A stretch of 33,163 nucleotides of DNA from Anaerolineales bacterium (GTDB lineage Bacteria > Chloroflexota > Anaerolineae > Anaerolineales > DRMV01): assembly GCA_026985995.1 (NCBI GenBank), contig JALSPJ010000170.1, positions 1 through 33,163 on the forward strand. Reading direction: 5' to 3'. The notes under the pieces were generated by a model. It saw only the letters and a program-made list of their open reading frames with translations. It searched no databases and was not told the DNA's origin. Made by a program: the position numbers and the translations under genes. Each line of letters begins with the position of its first letter. Within the stretch, counting starts at the first letter, position 1. This document shows positions 14,518 through 22,647 of the stretch, piece by piece.

Positions 14518-15287
14518 TACACCGCGGAAAGCCGGGGTCGGGGGTAGCGCACCTGGATGGACTTGCTACAACTGGCCGTACCGCCGTTGCCGTCGGAGAC
14601 CTGCGCGGTCAGCGTCACCGTGCACACATTGGAAGTCGGGCCGTCCAAGGTCGGGGTTTTGCCCGTGACCGCACCCTGGGGCGTGAGGGTCACCTGCTTG
14701 CCGCTGCGAGTCGCCGCCAGACAATCGGGTTTGTCCACCGAAAAGTCGGTGATGCTGACACTATCGCCGTCGGGGTCACTGGTGGCAATGGCATAAGTGT
14801 TGCTGGAGGGCATGAGCACCTGGTCGGTGCCCGAGTTGGGGTCGATGAAGGCCTTGCCGTCGTAGTCGATGGCATTGGGGAAGGCGTCGAAGTTACAGGA
14901 GGGCGGGTTGTTGCCCCCACCACCGCCGCCGCCACCGCTACAAGGTGCGCAGTAATTCCCACCCGGTGAGGCGTAACAGCATTCCCCCGCGGGGCATTGC
15001 GAGTCGACAACACACTCATCGCTGGGAGGTGGCGTAGGCGTAGGGTCGCAGGGCCAGGTATCGCAGACTTCACCCGGACCAATAGGCGCACTACGGCATA
15101 GAGAAGTACACCTGCCAGGGTCGGTGGTTTGGAAGGCGCCGCAGCGTCTTGCCCGCGGGCCACATTGGGGAACACAACATTCACAGAAGAAACAACCCTG
15201 CGCAAAGATAGGGGATTTATACAACCAAAAAAGTACGATCAAACCTGTGATTAACAAAAACGAATTGCGTAATAGATGCCAGCGCAT
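14460..15287 (-). CDS. Secreted Cys-rich protein with Ig/cadherin-like domain, probably 3'-truncated by repeat insertion
   Basis: Signal peptide, Cys-rich segment (CFFCECCVPQC...ECVVDSQCPAGECCYASPGGNYCAPC), poly-Gly, then NPPSCNFDAFPN...SDPDGDSVSITDFSV...VTLTAQVSDGNGG; last ~20 aa are translated repeat DNA. Confidence 0.55.
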   Translation of the reverse strand: MRWHLLRNSFLLITGLIVLFWLYKSPIFAQGCFFCECCVPQCGPRARRCGAFQTTDPGRCTSLCRSAPIGPGEVCDTWPCDPTPTPPPSDECVVDSQCPAGECCYASPGGNYCAPCSGGGGGGGGNNPPSCNFDAFPNAIDYDGKAFIDPNSGTDQVLMPSSNTYAIATSDPDGDSVSITDFSVDKPDCLAATRSGKQVTLTPQGAVTGKTPTLDGPTSNVCTVTLTAQVSDGNGGTASCSKSIQVRYPRPRLSAVYPKGWGRLAKTPPPNPLPL

Positions 15288-15310
15288 AGCGAATTATAAC
15301 ATTTATGCCG

Positions 15311-16222
15311 CTATGGCATAGGTAGGTTCACACATTGCTTCACATACTCCTCAAGTTTTGCGGGAACATTGTTTGTATATGGAGTTATAAAAATGTTGAA
15401 TCTCCCCTCTTCTCCTTCTTTACGGAACTCATTAGGGTCATTATCCTGTACGGTTCGCAGATGAACAGCGCCTTTGACCTCTCCATCAACAAGTACTATT
15501 AAGTCATGTTCTGCTTGAATATCGACCGCCTCACCAGTATGTGCGGAGCGCCCCCGTGTTCCGAAGATATCCCAAGCAATTGCATTACGCCGCGAAATTG
15601 GTACCCCTTTATCCCGCAAGAAAAAATCTGCCGAATTGTTCACAGGCATCACTTCTTTCGCTATAAAACGCCCTCTGGCCATAGCATATTTGGTGTCAGG
15701 AAATAAACAGAAAGCTGCCACCCCTTGTAGGGGATGACCATAACTACCTTTAGAATACCACCAATTCTTCCCTACCCACACGATGCGCACATCGTGCCCC
15801 TGCTTGACCAGTTGCGCCAAATCATAGTTGATGCCCAAGGCTTCGGTGAGCTTCAGATTGCCCCATACCAAAATATCTTTGTATGCACTGCTGCCACGCA
15901 GTTTGACCCACATATCATTGCGATACACCTGCTGCTCCTGGCTCAGTTTCTCCCGTATCCGCTGCACAATAGCCTCGGCATCCGGCGTGGGCGTGGCTTC
16001 GGGCGTCGGCGTCGAAGTTTCCGTCGGCGTTGCTGTGGGCTCGGGCGTGGGCGTTTCGGTAGGCTCGGGCGTGGCGCTCAGCACCACCGGCTGGGCGGGC
16101 GCCTGCCCCTCGGCCTCGCGCATAGCCTCGGCGGGGGTGGGGGCCGCGCCCGCGCAGCCGTTCAGCAGGAGCAGCGCGGTCAGTCCCAGCAGCATCACCA
16201 GAGGCAAACGCGTCTTCCGCAT
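15311..16222 (-). CDS. Lipoprotein with TP-rich linker and uncharacterised C-terminal domain
   Basis: MRKTRLPLVMLLGLTALLLLNGCAG lipobox, TPEPTETPTPEPTATPTETSTPTPEATPTP linker, then ~220-aa domain. Confidence 0.75.
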   Translation of the reverse strand: MRKTRLPLVMLLGLTALLLLNGCAGAAPTPAEAMREAEGQAPAQPVVLSATPEPTETPTPEPTATPTETSTPTPEATPTPDAEAIVQRIREKLSQEQQVYRNDMWVKLRGSSAYKDILVWGNLKLTEALGINYDLAQLVKQGHDVRIVWVGKNWWYSKGSYGHPLQGVAAFCLFPDTKYAMARGRFIAKEVMPVNNSADFFLRDKGVPISRRNAIAWDIFGTRGRSAHTGEAVDIQAEHDLIVLVDGEVKGAVHLRTVQDNDPNEFRKEGEEGRFNIFITPYTNNVPAKLEEYVKQCVNLPMP

Positions 16223-16268
16223 GGCAACATCCTCCCATCGAAGCGCAGCAAAGCGGCTCAACGGCTAC

Positions 16269-16277
16269 ATTATACCG
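16269..16277 (-). promoter_or_regulatory. Extended -10-like motif upstream of lipoprotein 15311..16222
   Basis: CGGTATAAT on minus strand. Confidence 0.55.
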
Positions 16278-16314
16278 TGCCATCGATGGGTTGAATAAGG
16301 GCGTTCCAACGGGA

Positions 16315-16384
16315 GGTTGGTAGCTGGAGGCTGGTGGTTGGAGGTTGGAGGTTAGAGGTTGGTGGTTGGAAGTTGGCGGGTGGC
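16315..16384 (+). repeat. Heptameric tandem repeat, consensus GGTTGGA (10 units)
   Basis: GGTTGGT AGCTGGA GGCTGGT GGTTGGA GGTTGGA GGTTAGA GGTTGGT GGTTGGA AGTTGGC GGGTGGC. Confidence 0.9.
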
Positions 16385-16445
16385 GGGGGCTGCGCTTGCT
16401 CCCTGCTGTCTGCTGACTGCTGACCGCTGTTTTTCATCCGCGGTT
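16385..16445 (+). repeat. Composite intergenic repeat, copy 2 (modules C and B' after the heptamer array)
   Basis: ttgctccctgctgtctgctgactgctgaccgctgtttttcatccgcggttttgttc; TGCTGACTGCTGACCGCT (16411-16428) is the exact reverse complement of 19352-19369. Confidence 0.75.
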
Positions 16446-16519
16446 TTGTTCTATCGCCAAATGCCCTGCGCCGCGCGGCTGCAGCCAATGGGTAGTAACC
16501 CCCCGTGGCACGCCCGCGC

Positions 16520-16528
16520 GGGTATAAT
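16520..16528 (+). promoter_or_regulatory. -10 motif upstream of the SBP gene
   Basis: GGGTATAAT. Confidence 0.55.
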
Positions 16529-16582
16529 CGCCCTGGTGCGGGAGAGGGGGCGCGCACACCCCATCTCGCCAAGGAGCGCAAC

Positions 16583-19183
16583 ATGTTGGTCCAACTTCGC
16601 GGGTCTTGGGCAACCGCGCGTCACAGCCTGGCCCCCCTGGCCCTGATGCTGGCCATGGCGCTGGCCGCCTGCACCGCACGCACCGCGCCAGCCACCCCTA
16701 CCGCCGGCGCGCTTTCGCCCACGCCCATCTCGGCGACCGCGTCCCCGGCCCACCCCACCGCCACAGCAGAACCTTCGCCCACCCCCGTGGGCCGCTGCCC
16801 TGGCTTGGGCGTCGAAGAAGTGGTCTTCGTGGCCGACCCCAACCCCGGCACGGCCATCGCCCGCCTGCAGGCCGGCGACTACGACATCTACGCCTACAGC
16901 CTGGCCGACCCCGCCCTCTTCCGCCAGGTGCAGGAGGACCCGGCCCTCACCTATGTCCAGTTCTACGGCTCCAACCGGGAGCTCACCCTCAACCCCGCGG
17001 GGCCCATCTTCGAAGGCAACGGCAAGTTCAACCCCTTCGCCCTGCCTCGCATTCGCGAGGCTCTCAACTGGCTCATCGACCGCGAGTACATCGTGGGCGA
17101 AATTTTGGGCGGTTTGGGCGTCCCCAAATGGGTCCCCCTGCTCAGCGCCTTCCCCGATTATGCCCGCTATATCGACCTCATTCGCCCTCTGGAGCGGCAA
17201 TATGCCTACGACCCCGACCGGGCCCGGCAGGTCATCACCGAGGAAATGGAAAAGGCCGGCGCAGAATGGCGTGACGGACGCTGGTTCTACGCCGACGAGC
17301 CCGTCACCCTCATCTTCGTCATCCGCACCGAGGACGAACGCAAAGCCATTGGCGATTATGTGGCCGGGCAGCTGGAGCAAGTGGGTTTCACCGTGGACCG
17401 GGTCTATACCACCGCCCGGGAGGCTTTCGCCCGCATCGGCGGCGACCCCCACGAAGGTCAATGGCACCTCTACACCGCCGGCCGCTTGAGCACCTTAGTG
17501 GAACGCGACCAGGGCTATGTGTTCGAACTCAACTACACCCCCCGGGGCCGACCTTACCCCCTGTGGCAGGCCTATCAGCCGGCCGAAGCCTTCGCGGCCG
17601 TGGCCTATCGCCTGGCCGACCACGATTACACCGACCTGGCCGAACGCCGCGCCCTCTTCGCCAAAGCCCTGCCCTACGCGCTGCAAGATTCGGCCCGGGT
17701 GTGGCTGGTCGATAAAATCTCCTTCAGCCCCCTGCGCACCGAGGTCGATGTGGCCTACGACCTGGCCGGTGGCATCGCCGGTTCCCGCTTGTGGCCCTAC
17801 ACCCTGCACCGCAAACCCGACACCGCCGCCGACCGGGTGGTCATCGCCCAGCCCAACCTGCTCACCGGCCCGTGGAACCCCCTGGGCGGCTCGTCGCAAA
17901 TCTACGACCTCATGCCTTTGCGGGGAACCGTCGATTGGGCCGTGCTGTTGGACCCTTACACCGGCCTGGCTCAACCCCAGCGCCTGCTGCGGGCCACGGT
18001 GACCGTCGCGCCGGGCGTCGCGGTGCAGCGCACCCTCGATTGGGTCACGGTGGAACCGGCCGCTGGGCCCATCCCCGTGCCGGAAGACGCCTGGGCCGAT
18101 TGGGACCCGGCCACGGGCCGTTTCATCCCCGCGGGCGAGCGCTTCCCCGAGGGCGCGACCGCGCGCGCCCGCATTGTGGTGGCATATCCGCCGGACCTGT
18201 TCGAGACGGTCACCTGGCACGACGGTTCCCCCCTCTCGGTGGCCGACTTCGTGATGACCATGATTATGCAGCTTGCACCGGGCAAGGAAGGCAGCCCCAT
18301 TTACGACCGGGCCCTGGCCGGTCGGGTGGAAGGGTTCCTCAGCACCTTCAAAGGCGTGCGCATCGTTTCGACCCAACCCCTGGTCATCGAAACCTACACC
18401 GACGCGCTCAGCTTAGACGCGGAAAACCTGGTGGCCTGGGAAGGCACCTGGTTCCCCACCCTGCGTTTGGGCCCGGCCGCGTGGCATGTGCTGGGCTTGG
18501 GCGTGCACGCGGTGGCCGCGGGTGAGGCCGCGTTTTCTCGCAGCCAGGCCGACGCGGACGGCGTGGAATGGCTGAATTACATCGACGGCCCCGCGCTGGC
18601 CCTGCTGGCCCGCCATTTGGACGCGGCCGCGGCCGAGGCGTATGTGCCTTTCCCCGCGTTGGAACCGTACCTGACGCCCCAAGAGGTGCAGAGCCGCTGG
18701 GCGCGCTATCGCCAATGGTACGCCGAACACGGCCACTTTTGGGTGGGCAGCGGGCCCTTCTACCTGGCCCAGGTCAACGGCCTGGAAGGCAATCTGGTGC
18801 TGCGCTGCGCGCCTGCGTTCCCCGACCCGCCCGACAAGTGGGACCGCTTCACCGCGCCCCTGTGGCCCGCGGTGCGCATCGACGGCCCCACCCGCATTCG
18901 GGCCGCGGAAGGCGGCGCGTGGACGGTGAGCATCACCACCCGCGACCGCGCGGCCTACCCCGCGGACCAGGTGGCGGAGGTGCGCTACTTCTTCTGGCAG
19001 GGCGCGGCGCTGCGGGCCCAGGGCACGGCCACCCGTACCGGCCCCGGCGAATATACGGTGGAGGCCCGGCCGGGTCTCTTCCCGTCCGACACGGCTGAAC
19101 CCGCGACTTTGGAAGTGGTGGTCACCGTGCGTCCGGTGAGCAAGCCCACGGTGGTGCAATACGAATTCGTGGTTGCGCCATAA
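16583..19183 (+). CDS. Extracellular solute-binding protein family 5 (peptide/oligosaccharide ABC-type SBP), lipoprotein
   Basis: Lipobox LALMLAMALAACTA, TP-rich linker, RIREALNWLIDREYIVGEILGGLGVP, FETVTWHDGSPLSVADFVMTM. ATG 16583 preceded by AAGGAG. Confidence 0.88.
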   Translation: MLVQLRGSWATARHSLAPLALMLAMALAACTARTAPATPTAGALSPTPISATASPAHPTATAEPSPTPVGRCPGLGVEEVVFVADPNPGTAIARLQAGDYDIYAYSLADPALFRQVQEDPALTYVQFYGSNRELTLNPAGPIFEGNGKFNPFALPRIREALNWLIDREYIVGEILGGLGVPKWVPLLSAFPDYARYIDLIRPLERQYAYDPDRARQVITEEMEKAGAEWRDGRWFYADEPVTLIFVIRTEDERKAIGDYVAGQLEQVGFTVDRVYTTAREAFARIGGDPHEGQWHLYTAGRLSTLVERDQGYVFELNYTPRGRPYPLWQAYQPAEAFAAVAYRLADHDYTDLAERRALFAKALPYALQDSARVWLVDKISFSPLRTEVDVAYDLAGGIAGSRLWPYTLHRKPDTAADRVVIAQPNLLTGPWNPLGGSSQIYDLMPLRGTVDWAVLLDPYTGLAQPQRLLRATVTVAPGVAVQRTLDWVTVEPAAGPIPVPEDAWADWDPATGRFIPAGERFPEGATARARIVVAYPPDLFETVTWHDGSPLSVADFVMTMIMQLAPGKEGSPIYDRALAGRVEGFLSTFKGVRIVSTQPLVIETYTDALSLDAENLVAWEGTWFPTLRLGPAAWHVLGLGVHAVAAGEAAFSRSQADADGVEWLNYIDGPALALLARHLDAAAAEAYVPFPALEPYLTPQEVQSRWARYRQWYAEHGHFWVGSGPFYLAQVNGLEGNLVLRCAPAFPDPPDKWDRFTAPLWPAVRIDGPTRIRAAEGGAWTVSITTRDRAAYPADQVAEVRYFFWQGAALRAQGTATRTGPGEYTVEARPGLFPSDTAEPATLEVVVTVRPVSKPTVVQYEFVVAP

Positions 19184-19196
19184 GGAGAGCAGGGAG

Positions 19197-19422
19197 CCCG
19201 GTAGGGGCGCATGGCAGTGCGCCCGCGGCGGTAGGGGCGACCCGGTGGGTCGTCCGGGGAATGAAACCGTGGATGCACGCGGATGAACGCGGATGAAATG
19301 AAAAAACCACGGATGAACACAGATAAACACGGATGGGCACGAAAGGAAAAGAGCGGTCAGCAGTCAGCAAGCGCGCCCCCTGCCAACTACCAACCACCAA
19401 CTTCCAACCTCCAACTTCTCCC
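19197..19422 (-). repeat. Composite intergenic repeat, copy 3 (inverted: A-B-C-D)
   Basis: gtaggggcg...gcgcccgcgg; atgaaaaaaccacggatgaacacagataaacacggatg; agcggtcagcagtcagca; ccaactaccaaccaccaacttccaacctccaactt. Confidence 0.75.
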
Positions 19423-19474
19423 CTCTCCGTGTTCTCCGTGTGCGCCCTTTCTTTGCCATCGCCGGGGCAGGCCG

Positions 19475-19483
19475 CGGTACAAT
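19475..19483 (+). promoter_or_regulatory. -10-like motif upstream of the MBL hydrolase gene
   Basis: CGGTACAAT. Confidence 0.5.
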
Positions 19484-19509
19484 GGAAGGGCGCGTTGAGG
19501 AGGCTGTCG

Positions 19510-20154
19510 ATGAGCCTGGAAATCGTGCCGCTGACCGTGGGGCCCTTGCAGACCAACGCCTATTTGCTGGCCGACACCGCCACCCGGCTGGCCGCGGTGG
19601 TGGACCCGGGCGCGGAAGGGGAGCGCATCGCGGCCGAGGCCCAACGCCGGGGTTGGCGCATTCGCCATGTGTGGATTACCCACGCGCACTTCGACCACAT
19701 CGGTGGGCTGGCCGCGTTGGCCGAGGCCCTGCCCACCTGGCCCATCGTGGCCATGCACCCCGACGACCTGTGGCTGTGGCGGCTGGAAGGCGGCGCACCG
19801 CTGTTCGGCTTCCGCTTAGACCCCGGCCCCGAGCCCAGTGTGTTTCTGGAACACGGCCAGCGCCTGCGGTTGGGTTCCACCACCTTTGAAGTGCGCCACG
19901 CGCCGGGGCACACACCCGGCCATGTCATGTTCTACGCGGCCGAGCCCGGTGTGCTCCTGGCCGGCGATGTCATCTTCCGCGAGGGCATTGGCCGCACGGA
20001 CCTGCCTCAGGCCGATTTCCAAACCCTGCTGCACAGCATCGCCACCCAGGTGCTGCCCCTGCCCGACCAAACCCGCATTCTGCCCGGCCATGGGCCCGAG
20101 ACCACGGTGGGGCACGAGCGACGCTTCAACCCCTTTTTGGTCGGGGGCCTGTAG
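19510..20154 (+). CDS. MBL-fold metallohydrolase (glyoxalase II-like)
   Basis: VGPLQTNAYLLAD, VDPGAEGERI, ITHAHFDHIGG, HAPGHTPGHVMFY, AGDVIFREGIGRTDLPQAD, ILPGHGPETTVGHERRFNPF. Confidence 0.93.
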   Translation: MSLEIVPLTVGPLQTNAYLLADTATRLAAVVDPGAEGERIAAEAQRRGWRIRHVWITHAHFDHIGGLAALAEALPTWPIVAMHPDDLWLWRLEGGAPLFGFRLDPGPEPSVFLEHGQRLRLGSTTFEVRHAPGHTPGHVMFYAAEPGVLLAGDVIFREGIGRTDLPQADFQTLLHSIATQVLPLPDQTRILPGHGPETTVGHERRFNPFLVGGL

Positions 20155-20170
20155 CCCCAGGAGGAACCCG

Positions 20171-21304
20171 ATGACCACCCCGCCGCCTGAAGCCATCACC
20201 TGGGCCGAAGTGGATTTGGCCGCCTACCGGGCCAATGTGCACGCGTTGCAGCAGTGGGTGGGCCCGCGGGTGCAGGTGTTCGCGGTGGTCAAGGCCAATG
20301 CCTACGGCCATGGCCTGGTGCCCGTGGCCCGGGCCGCGCTGCAGGCCGGCGCCGCGCGGCTGGTGGTGCACCGCCTGGAAGAGGGCCTGGCCCTGCGCGC
20401 GGCCGGCATCACCGCGCCCATTTTGCTGCTGGGTTATGTGCCCCTGGCCGCGGCCGAAACCGTGGCCCGGGCGCGCCTCATCCCCACGGTGATTACCCTG
20501 GACTTCTTGCGCGCCCTGGGGGCCCACGCCCCGGCCGACGCGCCGCACCCGGTGCACATCAATGTCGATACCGGCATGGGGCGCTATGGCCTGCTGCCCC
20601 ACGAGGTCGTGGATTTCTTGCGGGCCGCGAGCGGCATCCCCGGAGTGCAGGTGGAGGGCATCTACACCCACTTCGCCACCGCGGACGAGGCCGACACCAC
20701 CTACCTGCGCCATCAGTGGCGGGTGTTTGGGGAAGTGCTGGCCGCGGTGCAGGCCGCGGGGCTCATGCCCCCTTTGCGTCACGCGTGCAACAGCGCGGCC
20801 ATCTTTGCCCTGCCCGAGGCCCATCTGGACGCGGTGCGGCCCGGCATCGCCACCTATGGCCTGCAACCCTCGGCCGCGTGGCCCGCGCCGGTTCCCCTCA
20901 AGCCCGTGCTCACCTGGAAGAGCCGGGTGGCCCGGGTGCGTACCCTGCCGGCCGGCAGCAGTATCGGCTATGGCCGGACCTTCGTCACCCAAAAGCCCAC
21001 CACCGTGGCCCTGGTGCCCGTGGGCTACGGCGACGGCTATGTGCGCCGGCTTTCCAACCGGGCCCAGGTGCTGGTGCGCGGGCAGCGCGCGGCCGTGCTG
21101 GGACGGGTGAGCATGGACCAAATCGTGGTCGATGTCTCGCACATCCCGGGGGTGCGGCTGGAAGACGAGGTGGTGCTGGTGGGCTGCCAGCGGGGGGCAT
21201 GCATCCCCGCGGAGGAGGTGGCGGCCTGGGCCGAGACCATCAACTACGAAGTGACCACCCTGCTGCTGCCCCGGGTGCGGCGGGTGTATGTCGACGGAGG
21301 CTGA
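20171..21304 (+). CDS. alr: Alanine racemase
   Basis: FAVVKANAYGHGLVPVARAAL (PLP lysine), NVDTGMGRYGL, HACNSAAIFALPEAHLDAVRPGIATYGL, VPVGYGDGYVRRLSN, GRVSMDQIVVDVS. Confidence 0.96.
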   Translation: MTTPPPEAITWAEVDLAAYRANVHALQQWVGPRVQVFAVVKANAYGHGLVPVARAALQAGAARLVVHRLEEGLALRAAGITAPILLLGYVPLAAAETVARARLIPTVITLDFLRALGAHAPADAPHPVHINVDTGMGRYGLLPHEVVDFLRAASGIPGVQVEGIYTHFATADEADTTYLRHQWRVFGEVLAAVQAAGLMPPLRHACNSAAIFALPEAHLDAVRPGIATYGLQPSAAWPAPVPLKPVLTWKSRVARVRTLPAGSSIGYGRTFVTQKPTTVALVPVGYGDGYVRRLSNRAQVLVRGQRAAVLGRVSMDQIVVDVSHIPGVRLEDEVVLVGCQRGACIPAEEVAAWAETINYEVTTLLLPRVRRVYVDGG

Positions 21305-21307
21305 GCC

Positions 21308-21724
21308 ATGCCCCGCCTGGCGCGCCTTTACATCAAAGCCGCCTGGGTCTACCTGCTGCTGGCGTGGGCCCTCGAGGCCGTGCCCGGCGGCTGGTGGAAC
21401 CGCTTACGGCCCACCGCGTGGCATCTCTTCTTGGTGGGTTGGGTGACGCAAATGATTTTCGGCGCCGCGTATTGGATGTTCCCCATCGTGGGGCATGGGC
21501 CCACCAAGCGGGGCGACGAACGGCCCGTCTGGGCCGCGTGGTTCCTGCTCAACGCCGGGCTGCTGCTGCGCACCGTGGCCGAGCCGTGGCAGGCCCGGAA
21601 CCCCGGCCCCTTGTCGGCGGGGTTGCTCGTGGCGGCTGCGTGGTTGCAGTGGCTGGCGGGGGTGGCCTTTGTGGTGCACATCTGGCCCCGCATTCGGGGC
21701 TGGTATCGCCGGGGAGGGGCGTGA
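21308..21724 (+). CDS. Small 4-TM membrane protein, paralog of the next gene
   Basis: WHLFLVGWVTQMIFGAAYWMFP...RPVWAAWFLLNAGLLLRTV...IWPRIRGWYRRGGA. Confidence 0.7.
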   Translation: MPRLARLYIKAAWVYLLLAWALEAVPGGWWNRLRPTAWHLFLVGWVTQMIFGAAYWMFPIVGHGPTKRGDERPVWAAWFLLNAGLLLRTVAEPWQARNPGPLSAGLLVAAAWLQWLAGVAFVVHIWPRIRGWYRRGGA

Positions 21725-22155
21725 TGCCGCGCGTGAGCCAATGGATGGTGCGCACCGCGTGGGGGCATTTTCTGGTGGCCATCACCTGGGGCGCGCTGCT
21801 GCTCACTTTCAAGGCCTGGCCCGGCCTGGGCGCGTGGGTGTGGCGCTTGCGGCCCTGGCACATCGAGGCCCTGCTGGTGGGCTGGGTGGCGCAGCTGGTT
21901 TTGGGTGTGCTGTTTTGGTGGCTGCCCAAACTGCCCGGCGGCGTCAGTCGGGGGCCCGAGGCGCCCGTGTGGGCCGCGTATGGGCTGCTCAACGCGGGGG
22001 TGGCCGTGGTGGTGCTCGGCTCGCTGTTGGGTTGGGGGGAAGGGCTCCGCTGGGGCCGGGCCCTGGACCTGGCGGCCGGGGGGCTGTTCCTGACCAACGC
22101 TTGGCCGCGCATTCGGCCCCTGTTGCGGGCCCGGCCTTCGGGGGGCGGGCCATGA
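21724..22155 (+). CDS. Small 4-TM membrane protein, paralog of the previous gene
   Basis: IEALLVGWVAQLVLGVLFWWLPKLPGG...APVWAAYGLLNAGVAVVVLGS...AWPRIRPLLRARP; start overlaps upstream stop (GTGATG). Confidence 0.7.
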   Translation: MPRVSQWMVRTAWGHFLVAITWGALLLTFKAWPGLGAWVWRLRPWHIEALLVGWVAQLVLGVLFWWLPKLPGGVSRGPEAPVWAAYGLLNAGVAVVVLGSLLGWGEGLRWGRALDLAAGGLFLTNAWPRIRPLLRARPSGGGP

Positions 22156-22541
22156 GCCGCGCGGCCTTGCGCTGGCGCGAGGTGTTGGCCGCGGCCGCAT
22201 TGCTCAGCGGGTTGGGGTTGGGCACCCTGGCCTATGTGGTGCGCTATCACTATCCCACGCTGCCGGCCCGGTGGGTTTTCTTTTGGGCCCTCATCGTGGC
22301 CGTGGCCGGGCTGAGCCTGACGCCCCTGGCCCTGCTGCATCGCCGTTTCACCGGGCATTTGCCCCCGCGGCCTACCCTGGCCCGGGAAGGGCTGCTGGCG
22401 GGGGCCTTCGTCGCGCTGTGGGCTTGGCTGCAAATGGACCGCTTAGCCTCGCCGGGGGTGGTGGCGGCCTTGGGCGCGGCCTTCGTGCTGGTGGAGCTGG
22501 CCGGGCTGCTGTGGGGCGGGCGGCGGACCAGCGGCCGTTGA
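22152..22541 (+). CDS. Small membrane protein, third gene of the coupled operon
   Basis: ATG overlaps upstream stop (CCATGAGC, ATGA); about 4 hydrophobic segments. Confidence 0.65.
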   Translation: MSRAALRWREVLAAAALLSGLGLGTLAYVVRYHYPTLPARWVFFWALIVAVAGLSLTPLALLHRRFTGHLPPRPTLAREGLLAGAFVALWAWLQMDRLASPGVVAALGAAFVLVELAGLLWGGRRTSGR

Positions 22542-22595
22542 CGCTTCCCCGCGCGGCGGGGCCGGACGCCGGTTCCCCCACACCCCACGCCGACG

Positions 22596-22604
22596 CGGTA
22601 CAAT
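22596..22604 (+). promoter_or_regulatory. -10-like motif upstream of the ABC exporter gene
   Basis: CGGTACAAT. Confidence 0.5.
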
Positions 22605-22647
22605 TTGACAAATCGTTTGCCAAAACTTCATCGCCGAGGTGCATCGC

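Noticed and set aside
16315-16384. Possible CRISPR array
   Set aside because: Units are 7 nt with no spacers and no cas genes; a simple heptamer repeat. The 45-bp repeat at the window start is protein-coding.
19333-19509. 59-aa N-terminal extension of the MBL hydrolase ORF
   Set aside because: Translated from intergenic composite repeat; the family begins at MSLEIVPLTVGPLQTNAYLL (19510).
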